Part shown: positions 24,701 through 37,600 of the stretch, piece after piece
How positions within the stretch are numbered: position 1 is the stretch's first letter
Layout: the number at the start of each line of letters is the position of its first letter
Assembly (NCBI GenBank): GCA_018417955.1
Contig: JACTVC010000003.1
Coordinates: 2,232,001 to 2,296,000, forward strand
From: Laccaria trichodermophora
Taxonomy: Eukaryota; Basidiomycota; Agaricomycetes; Agaricales; Hydnangiaceae
Length of the DNA stretch: 64,000 nucleotides
Reading direction: 5' to 3'
Made by a program: the position numbers and the translations under genes
The notes under the pieces: generated by a model
What the model was told of the DNA's origin: nothing
Seen by the model: the letters and a program-made list of their open reading frames with translations, nothing else
Database searches by the model: none

Positions 24701-27700
24701 GAAACTAAGACCACCCTTTCCGCTTATGAGAGTGAGAGTATGCTCAGACGATTCGCCCTAGATATACACAGCTCGCTAGGAGGGCACAAGGAATCGCTCG
24801 CCACTACTAAGCGCGAAACGTACGCTGCAAATTTGCGCGAAGAGGTTCCTCAGAATTATAATCTACCTAACGCGAATCTTCACAAGGTATACCCTTCGCA
24901 TCGCAATGAACGGAAAGATAAAGGTAAATCGAAGGAGTCCCTGCCAAACCCTGCGAAACCTAGACGAGTTTCCGTCAAGACTACTACTCGGATCTACGAA
25001 CCTGGAAAGGTATTCCCTGCCATCAAGGGACGATCCCTCCCGGAGGGGATGGGATCGCTCGGGACGAAAGCTCTCCATATGCGTGCCAAGATTGATAATC
25101 TAGAATCCGATTGCGTCAAGGCTCGACTTGACTCGGGGGCGGATATTACTCTTATTTCTGAGGAATTCTGGAAGTCCATGGTGAATTCCCCCCGTCTACG
25201 AGAAGGAATGAGAATGAAATTATATCATCTCACTGGAGGGGCCAAAGTCTTGGGATATATCAAGACTGAGCTCTTCGTAGTAGCCCAAGACGAGTCGATC
25301 GTTAGCTTTGAACTGGAAGCTTACGTCGTGAGGAATATGAATGTCCCTCTGCTATTAGGAGAAGACTTCCAGACCACGTATGAGCTAAGCGTTGTCAGGC
25401 ATGCCACGGGACTTTGTGAAGTATTGGTTGGAAAGTCAGGGCGCGTGTTACCCGCCGCCTCAGCTCACAATGTAGACCTAGGATTCGAAATCAGGGTGGC
25501 GCATACCACCCAGTCCTTTATTCGTAGGAAAGCCATAACTCGTGCGAAACCAAAGGGCAGTGTGAAAAAGCTAACGGAAGTAACGGCCTCAGAAGATACG
25601 CTTATCCAACCCTATCACGTTCGAAATGTCGCAGTAAACACTGCCTTCGAAGGACGAGAAGATTGGATAATAGAAAAGATTATCATTGGAACGGACGATC
25701 AAAACGTTATGGCTGCCCCTACTACCTGGATAAGTGCCTCATGCCCTTACTTGCCGATCGCCAACACTGGACCACATCCGCGCCTCGTTAGAGTCGGAGA
25801 AGTAGTGGGTTACCTGGTCGACCCGGACGCCTCTCTAGACAAACCCAAAGATGAAGATCATCTCACTAAAATGATAGCTTCGACAGAAGCACTGAAGAAG
25901 ACGATCATGGGAACCTTAAAAGCTCAAGACCTAGCTACCGCCGAGAACCCAACGGCAGACTCTCCTGGTCACGACGATCATTTTGAGAATGACGCGTCAT
26001 GGGGTCCCAAGACGACGGCCGTGCCCGAAGACCCTCTAGAAGGTGACGTTGAGGAATTGGTCAACCTAGGACCTGACATACCCGAAGAGTACCGAGAAAG
26101 ACTATCCGAAGTATTGCGCAGAAATGCTGCAGCCTTTGGAGTAAATGGTCGATTAGGGCATGTGGAAGCGCGAGTACGAATCCCGCTGCATCCTGATACC
26201 TTGCCGATCTCGGAACCCATGTATGGCACCTCCCCTGCGAAAAGAGAAGTCATAGACCAACAAATGAAGACGTGGTTCGAAGCCGGAGTCATTGAACCGT
26301 CGATTAGTCCATGGGGCTTCCCCGCTCTCGTCGTCTATCGCAATGGCAAGCCACACCTAGTCATTGACTATCGGAAACTAAACGCTAAGACCATTCCGGA
26401 TGAGTTCCCTATACTGCGTCAATCAGAAATCATACAGGCCCTATCCGGAGCTCAAGTCCTATCTTCCTTCGATGCCCTTGCCGGCTTCACCCAACTCGAA
26501 ATGGCAGACGATGACAAGGAAAAAACTGCATTCCGTTGTCATTTAGGATTATGGCAATTCAAAAGAATGCTGTTCGGTCTGAGGAACGGACCGTCCATCT
26601 TCCAAAGAGTCATGCAAGGGGTATTAGCCCCCTTCCTATGGCTCTTTGCTCTAGTTTACATCGACGATATCGTGATATACTCCAAGAATTGGGAAGATCA
26701 TCTTCTCCATCTCGATCGAGTATTAGGAGCAATAGCCGCTTCCGGAATAACCCTGTCCCCTGCCAAGTGCTTCGTAGGGTACTCATCCATACTACTACTA
26801 GGACAGAAAGTTTCACGCTTGGGATTATCTACCCACAAGGAGAAAGTCCAAGCTATAATGGAGCTTGCTCGACCCACGTCCGTGTCTGACCTCCAGAAGT
26901 TCCTGGGAATGGTCGTTTATTTCTCCACTTATATACCGTTCTATTCGATGATCGCTGCGCCGCTGTTTGATCTCCTTAAAAAGGGGGTCAAATGGCAATG
27001 GCGCGCGGAGCAAGAAGTCGCGTTTGAACGAGCTAAGGAAGCTCTTGCGAACGCCCCCGTATTAGGTCATCCCATAGCCAATAGGGCCTATAGACTGTAC
27101 ATGGATGCGTCGGATATAGCTCTGGGCGCCAGCTTACAACAAGTACAGACCATCTTGGTGAAAGATCTGAAAGGAACGCCGTGTTATGCGAGGCTCGAGG
27201 CCGCCTGGAAAGAGGGTAAGGAAGTGCCACTGCTAATAGCCAGGCTACATAAGGAGAGACATGAAGTCGAGCGGCCGGATGCTTGGGGAGCTTCACTCGA
27301 TGAGACTATGGTACACGTCGAGAGAGTTATCGCTTACTGGAGCCGAACATTTAAGTCTGCCGAAAGGAACTATAGTGCGACGGAAAGGGAAGCGTTGGCT
27401 GCTAAAGAAGCGCTTGTCAGATTCCAACCTTTTATAGAAGGGGAAGATATCACTCTGATCACAGATCACGCTGCCTTAGTATGGGCGCGAGTCTATGAGA
27501 ACGCCAACCGTCGTCTAGCAGCCTGGGGGGCTGTATTCACCGCCTATCCTGGGCTCAGGATAGTGCATCGAGCAGGGAGGGTACATTCCAATGTCGATCC
27601 CCTTTCCCGGCTGATAAGAATACCACCGCACGACTCGCCTCTCAGCGATGATATCACCCCTATCAAGCAGGATCCCGTCAAACGTAACATCGCTCAGAAG

Positions 27701-29275
27701 GCTGAAGATAGGATATTTAGAGCGGCCGCTCCTAAGGCGGCCTTCTGTGTAATGTGGTGGGAAGACGTCATCGACAAACAAGCTTTCGCAGTCCGAACCA
27801 GACGCCAACTCGCTGCCAATGAAGAGCGCGAAATTCGAGATAAGACCAAGAGTGATGATCAACTCGTATTGGAAAAGGAAGGGGGGGAGACTGCTCCTTC
27901 AAACCTCGATGAACAGGGAGAAATCTTACCTTTTCCTAAATCGGATCATTGGATGTATCCAGCCGGCGTCAAACCCTCAGAGCTACCGTCGGACGAGGAA
28001 TGGTCAAAACGAACTCAGCTGCTTATAGCCATCGACCCTCAGATCTGCAAGGAATTCGCGGAGGGTTATGAGAGGGACAAGTTCTTCGCCCCCCGTTACA
28101 TCCAAGTTCAACCTAATGAGCGAACTATAATCTCCACTAGTCACTTCCAGAGAGGGCGGGACGGTCTTCTCTACTTTACGGATGCAGCTTGGAAAACACG
28201 ACTGTGTGTGCCCAACGCCAAGGTCAATTACGTGCTGCGATGGATACACGAATCCCCCTACGAAAGTGCTCATGCTGGACCACACCGCTTCATAGCGCGA
28301 CTCCAAGAACTGTTCTACTGGCCAAACATGAACAGGGACGCTGAAGCTTACGCAACCACATGCGACGTCTGCCAAAAGATCAAAACCGACCATCGTGCTA
28401 AGATGGGCGCGCTCAGGCCCGCGCATATACCATCTCGACCATTCTCCACTGTCTCCATGGACATGATAACAGGATTACCACCATCAGGAGAACAAAAATA
28501 TACCGCTATACTAGTAATAGTGGATAAGCTTACCAAGTTCGCTATTATAATCCCTACCCATATGACTCTAACGCAGGAAGGATTCGCTAAGCTGTTCGTC
28601 GAAAGGGTCGTCAATGTCTACGGTTTGCCTGAAGTCATAATCTCAGATCGAGATAAACGTTGGGCCACCATCTTCTGGAGATCAGTGGTCTCCAATTACG
28701 GGAGCGTCATGGCACTTTCGTCTGCGCACCATCCGCAGACAGACGGTCAAACCGAAATTCTTAATGCAACCATTGAACAAATGCTTCGCGCTTTCGTCTC
28801 CTCTGACAAGGAGAGTTGGTCGAACTGGCTTAGTGTCCTAGCCTATTCGTACAACAGCAGCGTGCATTCATCTACTAAATACACTCCTAATTTCCTGCTC
28901 ATGGGATATAACCCGAGAACTTCAGTAAGCGCGATAATACCAGAAATCGACCCTGCTCGCCGCCCCTTCCTTCCCAGTCAATCTGCCGAGGACTTCGTTG
29001 AGGCTTTGGAAATTCATCGCAACTTCGCTAAGGACGCTATTGCCTTAGCTCAAGACCGACAAGCGAAAGCCTATGATAAGAAAAGGCGACCAGTCCAAGA
29101 ACTGAAGGTTGGAGACTACGCTCTGGTCAATCCACATTCCCTTGAATTGGTAGATGTTGAAGGGACCGGCAAGAAACTCATACAACGGATGATTGGGCCC
29201 TTCGAAGTGGTCGAAAGAATCAATCCCATGGTTTATCGGTTATGCCTACCAGACACTTATTCGAGAGTATTTTGA
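21714..29275 (+). pseudogene. gag-pol: Gag-pol polyprotein of the younger Gypsy element (interrupted)
   Basis: ATG at 21714 (tctccATGgc) is the most plausible start. The frame passes through Ser/Pro-rich sequence, then needs a -1 shift near 21900 (a C run). It continues through gag with a run of about 22 glycines (about 23583-23643) and a capsid-like part (EEWQINHKLNSTVLPEWNG). Further on are a CX2CX4HX4C zinc knuckle (about 24551), protease (LDSGADI, about 25128), reverse transcriptase (YIDD, 26657-26668), RNase H (YMDAS, about 27098; ITDHAAL), and integrase (HESPYESAHAGPHR; SMDMITG; ISDRDKRW; TDGQTE). An in-frame TGA at 24128 cuts the capsid region, not a gag/pol border. The 3' end is lost: at 29264 the frame runs into the palindrome, and about 60 codons leading to the chromodomain are missing. 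Confidence 0.92.
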
Positions 29276-29744
29276 TGGTACATAAATTTTTTCCAAAATA
29301 CCATCCACCAGGTATGTGGTTGGTATGAAAAAAAATATTTTATTACTGTTGCTAAAGTACCTGATTAGTATCTTGATTATATTTAAGGGTTTTTTTTTCA
29401 GTACTGGCCCATGTACTGTAAGAATACTTCCATCACAGTATCTTAACTTTTGAACAAAATATCTTTAATATACTGACATGTCAATATTGGAAGAGTATGA
29501 TGCTGCAAAAGAAAGATGCCTTTTAATTATTATATATAATACTTGAAAGCTACTTCTTCCATACTGGAGAGTAAATATAAAGAAGGTATTTTAAAAGTAT
29601 GAAAATATATTGGATTTTTATGTTACATATCAACACAATATTAGTCAGATCCTCATTGAAGATAGGTAACATACTTCAATGCTAGTATTGTGGTGGTATC
29701 AAGAATAGATAAACAATACTGACTGACAATTATGTTGTTAGTAT

Positions 29745-29975
29745 GGAAAAAGTATGAGAGTGAAATATCTTCATAGTGTTTCAATATTGCAGACAGAGTA
29801 TCTAATTAGTATATTGTTAGTATGAAGGAAATATCAAAGTGAGATATTTATATAGTGTTTCAATATTACAGACAGAGTATCTAATCAGTATGCTGTTAGT
29901 ATGGAAAAAATATGAGGGTAAAATATTTATATAGTGTTTCAATATTGCAGGCAAAGTATTTGATTAGTATATTGC
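29745..29975 (+). repeat. 79-bp tandem repeat, three units
   Basis: gtgtttcaatattgcagac recurs at 29776, 29855 and 29934. Each unit includes gagtatctaattagtatattgttagtatg. The mirror copy is at 38367-38597. Confidence 0.85.
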
Positions 29976-30389
29976 AACATTATTCCATACTTTTTGAGGG
30001 CTATATTACATACTTTCACAATAGAACCATGGTATGGACTGACAGAAATTTAGAAAGTATCTGAAGGGTATGATTTCATAGAAATACATAATTTCAAAGT
30101 GATGACTCAATACTGAAGAGAGAGTATTGAAATCATATTATACTACTAAACAGTATATTAAATAAATACTGAAGAGAGAGTATTAGAATCATATTATAAT
30201 ACTGAATAGTATATTAAATAAATACTAAAGAAAAAGTACTAAAAGCATACTTTAAAACTAAACAGAATCAGCATACTAACTGGATACTAGTCCCTCAATA
30301 ATATTGATGGTATCTAAGATGATTACTATGAAAGTACAGTGCAATAACAATAAGAGTAATCAAAAAGTATTAGAGTGGTTAATAAAGAT

Positions 30390-31830
30390 AAGCATCTAAG
30401 AATGTGGAGATATGAAGATCCATAGATCTAGAGATTCAAAAATCCAGGGATCTGTGGACCCATGAACTGGGATCTGAGGATCTGTGGATGTTAGACATCT
30501 CAAAAACAGAGGATGCATGGATCAATGGATATAGAGACACTGGGATCTGAGTATTGGAGATTTGTAGATGCATAGATGCACAAGTATAAAGATTAGAGGA
30601 TACATAGATTTGATTATGAAGATGTGAGGATCCCTTGATCTGTAGAGGTAGAGATATTAACATGTGAGTATCCACAGCTCTCTGGATCCATGAATGTAGA
30701 GCAACAATCTGAGGATCTGTTGCTGGCTAAGGTGATTGAGATTGCCCAATGTTGTGGGCTTGCAGTGGCCTGCCACTTGTGAGGTGCAAATTGACAAGTG
30801 TGCTAAGTCATCAAAACAGCAAAGTTGATGGGTAAATAAAATCTGAATGATAACTTTGCATATGTCTCATCTAAAGTCAGTTCTGATCCCTCACCGGAGG
30901 CAAGGAATCAAGGAATTCATCATCCACAGGAATATCTATGGTAGGTGGCAGTAATCCAACCAATGACTGTATCTGGATTCTGAGAACAGACTAGCATGAG
31001 GACATCCTAAGAAAGACACATTAAAAAATCAACAATAACATCCAAAACTAATCTCACTTGTAGAATTTGTGTTGCTTTTGTCTTTGTCTGTCCATTCAAC
31101 AGTTTCATGACATATCAGTCAAAGTGTCTAGGAATGTATACATATGAAAATTCAAGTATCTAAGGATCCATGGATGTAGAGATACAAGGATCTGTCAATG
31201 CATAAATATAGTGATATGAAGATCCAGGCATCCAAGGATGTAGAGATATGAAGATCCACCAGTCTAGAGATCTGAAAATTTAAGGATCTGTGGACCCATG
31301 GATGTAGAGATACTGGGATCTGAGGATGCAGAGATACATAGATTTGAATAGGAAGATCTGAGGATCCATAGATTTGTAGATATGAAAATCTGGGGATCCA
31401 CAGCTCTGTGTCTCCTCATTGAAAAAATTGACAATAACATCCAAAACTATGTAGAGACATATATTACAATTCAAGACCCTGTAAATCTAGGAATGTAGAC
31501 ATATTCAAATTCAAGTATCCAAGTATCCATGGATGTAGAGATACAAGGATATGCATGAATATAGTGATATGAAGAGCCATAGATCCAAAAACCAAGGATC
31601 TGTGGACCCATGGATGTAAAGATACTGGGATCTGAGGATCTGTGGATGTAGGCATCTCAAGATCAAAGGAAGCATGGATCATGGATGCAGATGTACTGGG
31701 ATCTGAGGATCTGCAGATTCTTATATCTGAAAGCATATGCAGAGTACAAGCAAAGTGGGACTGAGTAAGGAAGGGCATGGAAAAAAAAAAAAAACACATC
31801 ATTCTCACAGATCTGCTTTCAAGCCTTGCT
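30390..31830 (+). repeat. GATC-rich degenerate short repeats
   Basis: Repeats of gatctgtggatccatggatgtagagatact-type words about 20-30 bp long, strongly degenerate. The mirror copy is at 36512-37952. A related tract fills 33300-34170 and its counterpart. Confidence 0.75.
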
Positions 31831-31845
31831 GTCAATTTTAGCCCT

Positions 31846-33059
31846 TCAACAGGCCAATCTAAGGATCTGTAAATCTAGAGACTGACACTTTGCATACCCC
31901 CAGCATTGCTCACTCAGATTTAGCTTGCAATGGAATTTTGGAGGGAACATCACCCTGAAGCCTTCAGCTTCGCACATTGCCTTGAGAATGGATTTAATGT
32001 TCACAAAATTCAGTTGTTCATAAAGGATCCAATGGCAACAACATGATGTGGTACCTTTTGTGCATTTGAAATTCTTGCACTGTACTTCCAGCCTTGACAC
32101 ATTCATAAAACCAAAGATTTTTTTGGCATTTTACGCACTGAGAGAGCATCATCGGCACACTTGAGGTGAGTTGTTGCATTGTCATAGATAAACAGATGAT
32201 TGTCATCAGGGTAGGACTCCTTCACAATTTCTTTTCAGAGCAGTGACATTTACCAAGTTAATCACAAATCCAGACATTTTTTTGGTTACATTTTCAGGTG
32301 CTTGAAGTCTAAATTTTGGATGTTGGAGTATTCCACAGGGTTGTCTGGTCCAGTTAAAAATTACATCCAAAATTTCAAACATTGGTGCACTCCACAAGAA
32401 AGACTACATCTGATGGAAATGATCTGCATGACATTCACCAAGTTAAACCCAAATCTGGACATTCTTTCAGCCACATTTTCAGGGCAATGACCCTCAGCAT
32501 GTTAAAATAAATCTTGATGTTTTTTGGGGGCATTTTTGGGTGCTTGAAGTTCTAAATTTCAGACATTGAAGTATTCCATGGGGGTTGTCTGGTCCAGTTA
32601 AAAATCACATCCAAAATTTGGGACATTGGTGCACTCTACAAGAAAGATTACACTCAGCAACAAGGCCATCCTCTCCATCTGCTCATGCACAAAAGGATTA
32701 AGCCCTGGATCTTTGTATCCAGGACCCTTTTTTTGACATGGTTTCAGAGCAGTGCTGATGTCAGAAAGTGCTGCCAGGGCTTCAGTGATTGTGGGCACTT
32801 TTTTGTGCATCCCATCTGTGAGCGGCTGACTAGTTGGAATGTGTGGAGTTTTGGGCAGGGCATGTGAGGTATGTGGGCTGAATCCTTCTTCTTTGTCATC
32901 TGAAAAGAGCTCTGAGCAGTCACTCAAGCTCTGTAGATCTGTATCAATGTCTGAACCCATGTCCAAACCATCATGTAGAATGTTGCCATCATTTGACTTG
33001 CCCTTGCTTTTGGATGTTGATGGTTTATCAGCTGCAGAATCAGGTGCATGTGGTGACAT
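31846..33059 (-). pseudogene. DDE transposase relic (Tc1/mariner-like fungal family), left-arm copy
   Basis: On the minus strand the first part (33059-32598) encodes a Ser/Asp-rich N-terminus leading to ALSDISTALKPCQKKGPGYK and DPGLNPFVHEQ. This wording is typical of a large basidiomycete DDE transposase family. The later part, read across frames, has the catalytic-core words DNHLFIYDNATTHLK (about 32215-32160), TTSCCC, and PPKFHCKLNLSEQCWGYAK (near 31890-31950). The middle is deleted or scrambled and carries a 244-bp tandem duplication (32232-32645). The relic is frame-shifted and inactive. Confidence 0.75.
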
Positions 33060-33723
33060 GAAATCCTTGTCAGCTTAAATGTATTGGTATTGTAGTAACC
33101 ACACAATCAAAGCAAGATGATGACCCTACATTTTCCTTGTCATCAGATTTGTTCATGCAATCATTGGTCCTTTTCTGCTTTTTTGATGTAAAGCTCCTGA
33201 GTAAATTGAAAATCCTCCACCCTCCAGGCTGTTTTGGCATTTGAAGCTTTGTTGCTTATGGGCGCTCCCTATCTTAGGGTGCATAGTGTTCTGATCTTCA
33301 TATATACTTCTACATCTCTGATATCTGCAGATCCTCTGATCCCAATATCTCTAAAGTTATGGGTCCACAGATTCCTATTTTTGGATCTCAAGATCTATAT
33401 CCATATATCCTTTAATCTTCAGATGTCTACATCCACACATACACAGATCCCAGTATCTCTACATCCATGGATACACAGATCCATGGATCTTTGCATCTCT
33501 AGACCCATGGATCTTTGCATCTCTACATTCTTGGATGCTTGGATCTTCATATCTCTATATTCATGTATTGACAGATCCTTGTATCTCTACATCCAATCAA
33601 CCATTCTACATCCACAGATCCACAGATTCTAATATCTGCAGATCCTCAAATCTAGAGATTGTCATGGGTGACTTGGGGATATTCCTAGTATTACCTGTAC
33701 CCATACCCATGAAAACCCACACA

Positions 33724-34618
33724 GACCATGTCACACAGAAGTGAGGAAAGTGCAATCGGTCATGCTGATGAGATGTGTGAACACCTAAACAGATCTGTGG
33801 AGATAGAGATATAAAGATCTTTGATTTTTGAAAGTAAAATTGAAGTTTTATAAGATTTCTAGTTGAATATAGAGATATCATGATTAATGGATGCTTAGAT
33901 GCAGAGATACCAGGGTCTAAGGATTTGTAAATCTATGGATGTAGAAAGTCTAAAGATCTGCAGATTCATGGATTCTGATATCTCTATATCAATGGATCTG
34001 TGGCTTGGATATAGTGATACCAGGGTCTGGTAATCTGTAGATCCCTAGATGTACAGATATGAAAATCTAAGAATTTGCTGATATGAGGTCCATGGATCCA
34101 TGGATTCTAGTATCTCTACATCAATTGATCCATGCACCCACAGACCATATCTCTACATCCACAGATGCACAGTTCTTGTATCTCTAAATCCATAGCTTCA
34201 CTGATCCATGGAGAAGTGCTGGCAAACACCAATGCTTGAGTTCTCTTGTGTTGTTAGAAAGTTTGATCCTTTTGGTAAACCATTTCTGACCAAGGTTGTC
34301 ATTACATCTGACAGAAGGAGAAGGCAGTAAAGAAATTAATTTGGTCCTAATCTTTTGAATTCTCAATTTGGGTACTTGTTTTTGGCAGATTCAAGCCCTT
34401 TTCAGGAAACAGAAAAGAGGTAGGTTTTATAGACTTGCTAATGATGTTCATGCTGAGTGTGACTACAGATTCAATGGATTTAGAAGTACTGGAATTTGAG
34501 GATCTGAAAGGCCACTTATGAGAATTGTCAGAAAGGTTGATGAGTAAATAGTTGGTGAGTGCAGACTGATCATCAAAGTTGATGAGTAAATGGCACTTTG
34601 ATGATCATTTGGGGTGTG
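33724..34618. repeat. Spacer of the 9.8-kb palindrome (895 bp)
   Basis: This is the asymmetric loop. It is the same kind of GATC-rich degenerate repeat as the arms, and no gene is recognised. Confidence 0.85.
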
Positions 34619-37600
34619 TGTGTGGGTTTTCATGGGTATGGGTACAGGTAATACTAGGAATATCCCCAAGTCACCCATGACAATCTCTAGATTTGAGGAT
34701 CTGCAGATATTAGAATCTGTGGATCTGTGGATGTAGAATGGTTGATTGGATGTAGAGATACAAGGATCTGTCAATACATGAATATAGAGATATGAAGATC
34801 CAAGCATCCAAGAATGTAGAGATGCAAAGATCCATGGGTCTAGAGATGCAAAGATCCATGGATCTGTGTATCCATGGATGTAGAGATACTGGGATCTGTG
34901 TATGTGTGGATGTAGACATCTGAAGATTAAAGGATATATGGATATAGATCTTGAGATCCAAAAATAGGAATCTGTGGACCCATAACTTTAGAGATATTGG
35001 GATCAGAGGATCTGCAGATATCAGAGATGTAGAAGTATATATGAAGATCAGAACACTATGCACCCTAAGATAGGGAGCGCCCATAAGCAACAAAGCTTCA
35101 AATGCCAAAACAGCCTGGAGGGTGGAGGATTTTCAATTTACTCAGGAGCTTTACATCAAAAAAGCAGAAAAGGACCAATGATTGCATGAACAAATCTGAT
35201 GACAAGGAAAATGTAGGGTCATCATCTTGCTTTGATTGTGTGGTTACTACAATACCAATACATTTAAGCTGACAAGGATTTCATGTCACCACATGCACCT
35301 GATTCTGCAGCTGATAAACCATCAACATCCAAAAGCAAGGGCAAGTCAAATGATGGCAACATTCTACATGATGGTTTGGACATGGGTTCAGACATTGATA
35401 CAGATCTACAGAGCTTGAGTGACTGCTCAGAGCTCTTTTCAGATGACAAAGAAGAAGGATTCAGCCCACATACCTCACATGCCCTGCCCAAAACTCCACA
35501 CATTCCAACTAGTCAGCCGCTCACAGATGGGATGCACAAAAAAGTGCCCACAATCACTGAAGCCCTGGCAGCACTTTCTGACATCAGCACTGCTCTGAAA
35601 CCATGTCAAAAAAAGGGTCCTGGATACAAAGATCCAGGGCTTAATCCTTTTGTGCATGAGCAGATGGAGAGGATGGCCTTGTTGCTGAGTGTAATCTTTC
35701 TTGTAGAGTGCACCAATGTCCCAAATTTTGGATGTGATTTTTAACTGGACCAGACAACCCCCATGGAATACTTCAATGTCTGAAATTTAGAACTTCAAGC
35801 ACCCAAAAATGCCCCCAAAAAACATCAAGATTTATTTTAACATGCTGAGGGTCATTGCCCTGAAAATGTGGCTGAAAGAATGTCCAGATTTGGGTTTAAC
35901 TTGGTGAATGTCATGCAGATCATTTCCATCAGATGTAGTCTTTCTTGTGGAGTGCACCAATGTTTGAAATTTTGGATGTAATTTTTAACTGGACCAGACA
36001 ACCCTGTGGAATACTCCAACATCCAAAATTTAGACTTCAAGCACCTGAAAATGTAACCAAAAAAATGTCTGGATTTGTGATTAACTTGGTAAATGTCACT
36101 GCTCTGAAAAGAAATTGTGAAGGAGTCCTACCCTGATGACAATCATCTGTTTATCTATGACAATGCAACAACTCACCTCAAGTGTGCCGATGATGCTCTC
36201 TCAGTGCGTAAAATGCCAAAAAAATCTTTGGTTTTATGAATGTGTCAAGGCTGGAAGTACAGTGCAAGAATTTCAAATGCACAAAAGGTACCACATCATG
36301 TTGTTGCCATTGGATCCTTTATGAACAACTGAATTTTGTGAACATTAAATCCATTCTCAAGGCAATGTGCGAAGCTGAAGGCTTCAGGGTGATGTTCCCT
36401 CCAAAATTCCATTGCAAGCTAAATCTGAGTGAGCAATGCTGGGGGTATGCAAAGTGTCAGTCTCTAGATTTACAGATCCTTAGATTGGCCTGTTGAAGGG
36501 CTAAAATTGACAGCAAGGCTTGAAAGCAGATCTGTGAGAATGATGTGTTTTTTTTTTTTTTCCATGCCCTTCCTTACTCAGTCCCACTTTGCTTGTACTC
36601 TGCATATGCTTTCAGATATAAGAATCTGCAGATCCTCAGATCCCAGTACATCTGCATCCATGATCCATGCTTCCTTTGATCTTGAGATGCCTACATCCAC
36701 AGATCCTCAGATCCCAGTATCTTTACATCCATGGGTCCACAGATCCTTGGTTTTTGGATCTATGGCTCTTCATATCACTATATTCATGCATATCCTTGTA
36801 TCTCTACATCCATGGATACTTGGATACTTGAATTTGAATATGTCTACATTCCTAGATTTACAGGGTCTTGAATTGTAATATATGTCTCTACATAGTTTTG
36901 GATGTTATTGTCAATTTTTTCAATGAGGAGACACAGAGCTGTGGATCCCCAGATTTTCATATCTACAAATCTATGGATCCTCAGATCTTCCTATTCAAAT
37001 CTATGTATCTCTGCATCCTCAGATCCCAGTATCTCTACATCCATGGGTCCACAGATCCTTAAATTTTCAGATCTCTAGACTGGTGGATCTTCATATCTCT
37101 ACATCCTTGGATGCCTGGATCTTCATATCACTATATTTATGCATTGACAGATCCTTGTATCTCTACATCCATGGATCCTTAGATACTTGAATTTTCATAT
37201 GTATACATTCCTAGACACTTTGACTGATATGTCATGAAACTGTTGAATGGACAGACAAAGACAAAAGCAACACAAATTCTACAAGTGAGATTAGTTTTGG
37301 ATGTTATTGTTGATTTTTTAATGTGTCTTTCTTAGGATGTCCTCATGCTAGTCTGTTCTCAGAATCCAGATACAGTCATTGGTTGGATTACTGCCACCTA
37401 CCATAGATATTCCTGTGGATGATGAATTCCTTGATTCCTTGCCTCCGGTGAGGGATCAGAACTGACTTTAGATGAGACATATGCAAAGTTATCATTCAGA
37501 TTTTATTTACCCATCAACTTTGCTGTTTTGATGACTTAGCACACTTGTCAATTTGCACCTCACAAGTGGCAGGCCACTGCAAGCCCACAACATTGGGCAA

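Larger units (their letters stand above)
29264..33723 (+). repeat. Left arm of the 9.8-kb palindrome (4,460 bp)
   Basis: Every position pairs with one in 34619-39078, with a constant sum of 68342 and therefore no indels. Sampled stretches across the arm (29264-29400, 30421-30480, 33661-33723) and every translated frame in it are identical between arms. The outer end is AGAGTATTTTGATGGTACAT, abutting the gag-pol codons for TYS. The sequence is AT-rich: an outer zone of agtat/atact repeats (29.3-30.4 kb), a zone of GATCCATGGATGTAGAGATA-like repeats (30.4-31.8 and 33.3-33.7 kb), and a transposase relic between them. Confidence 0.95.
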
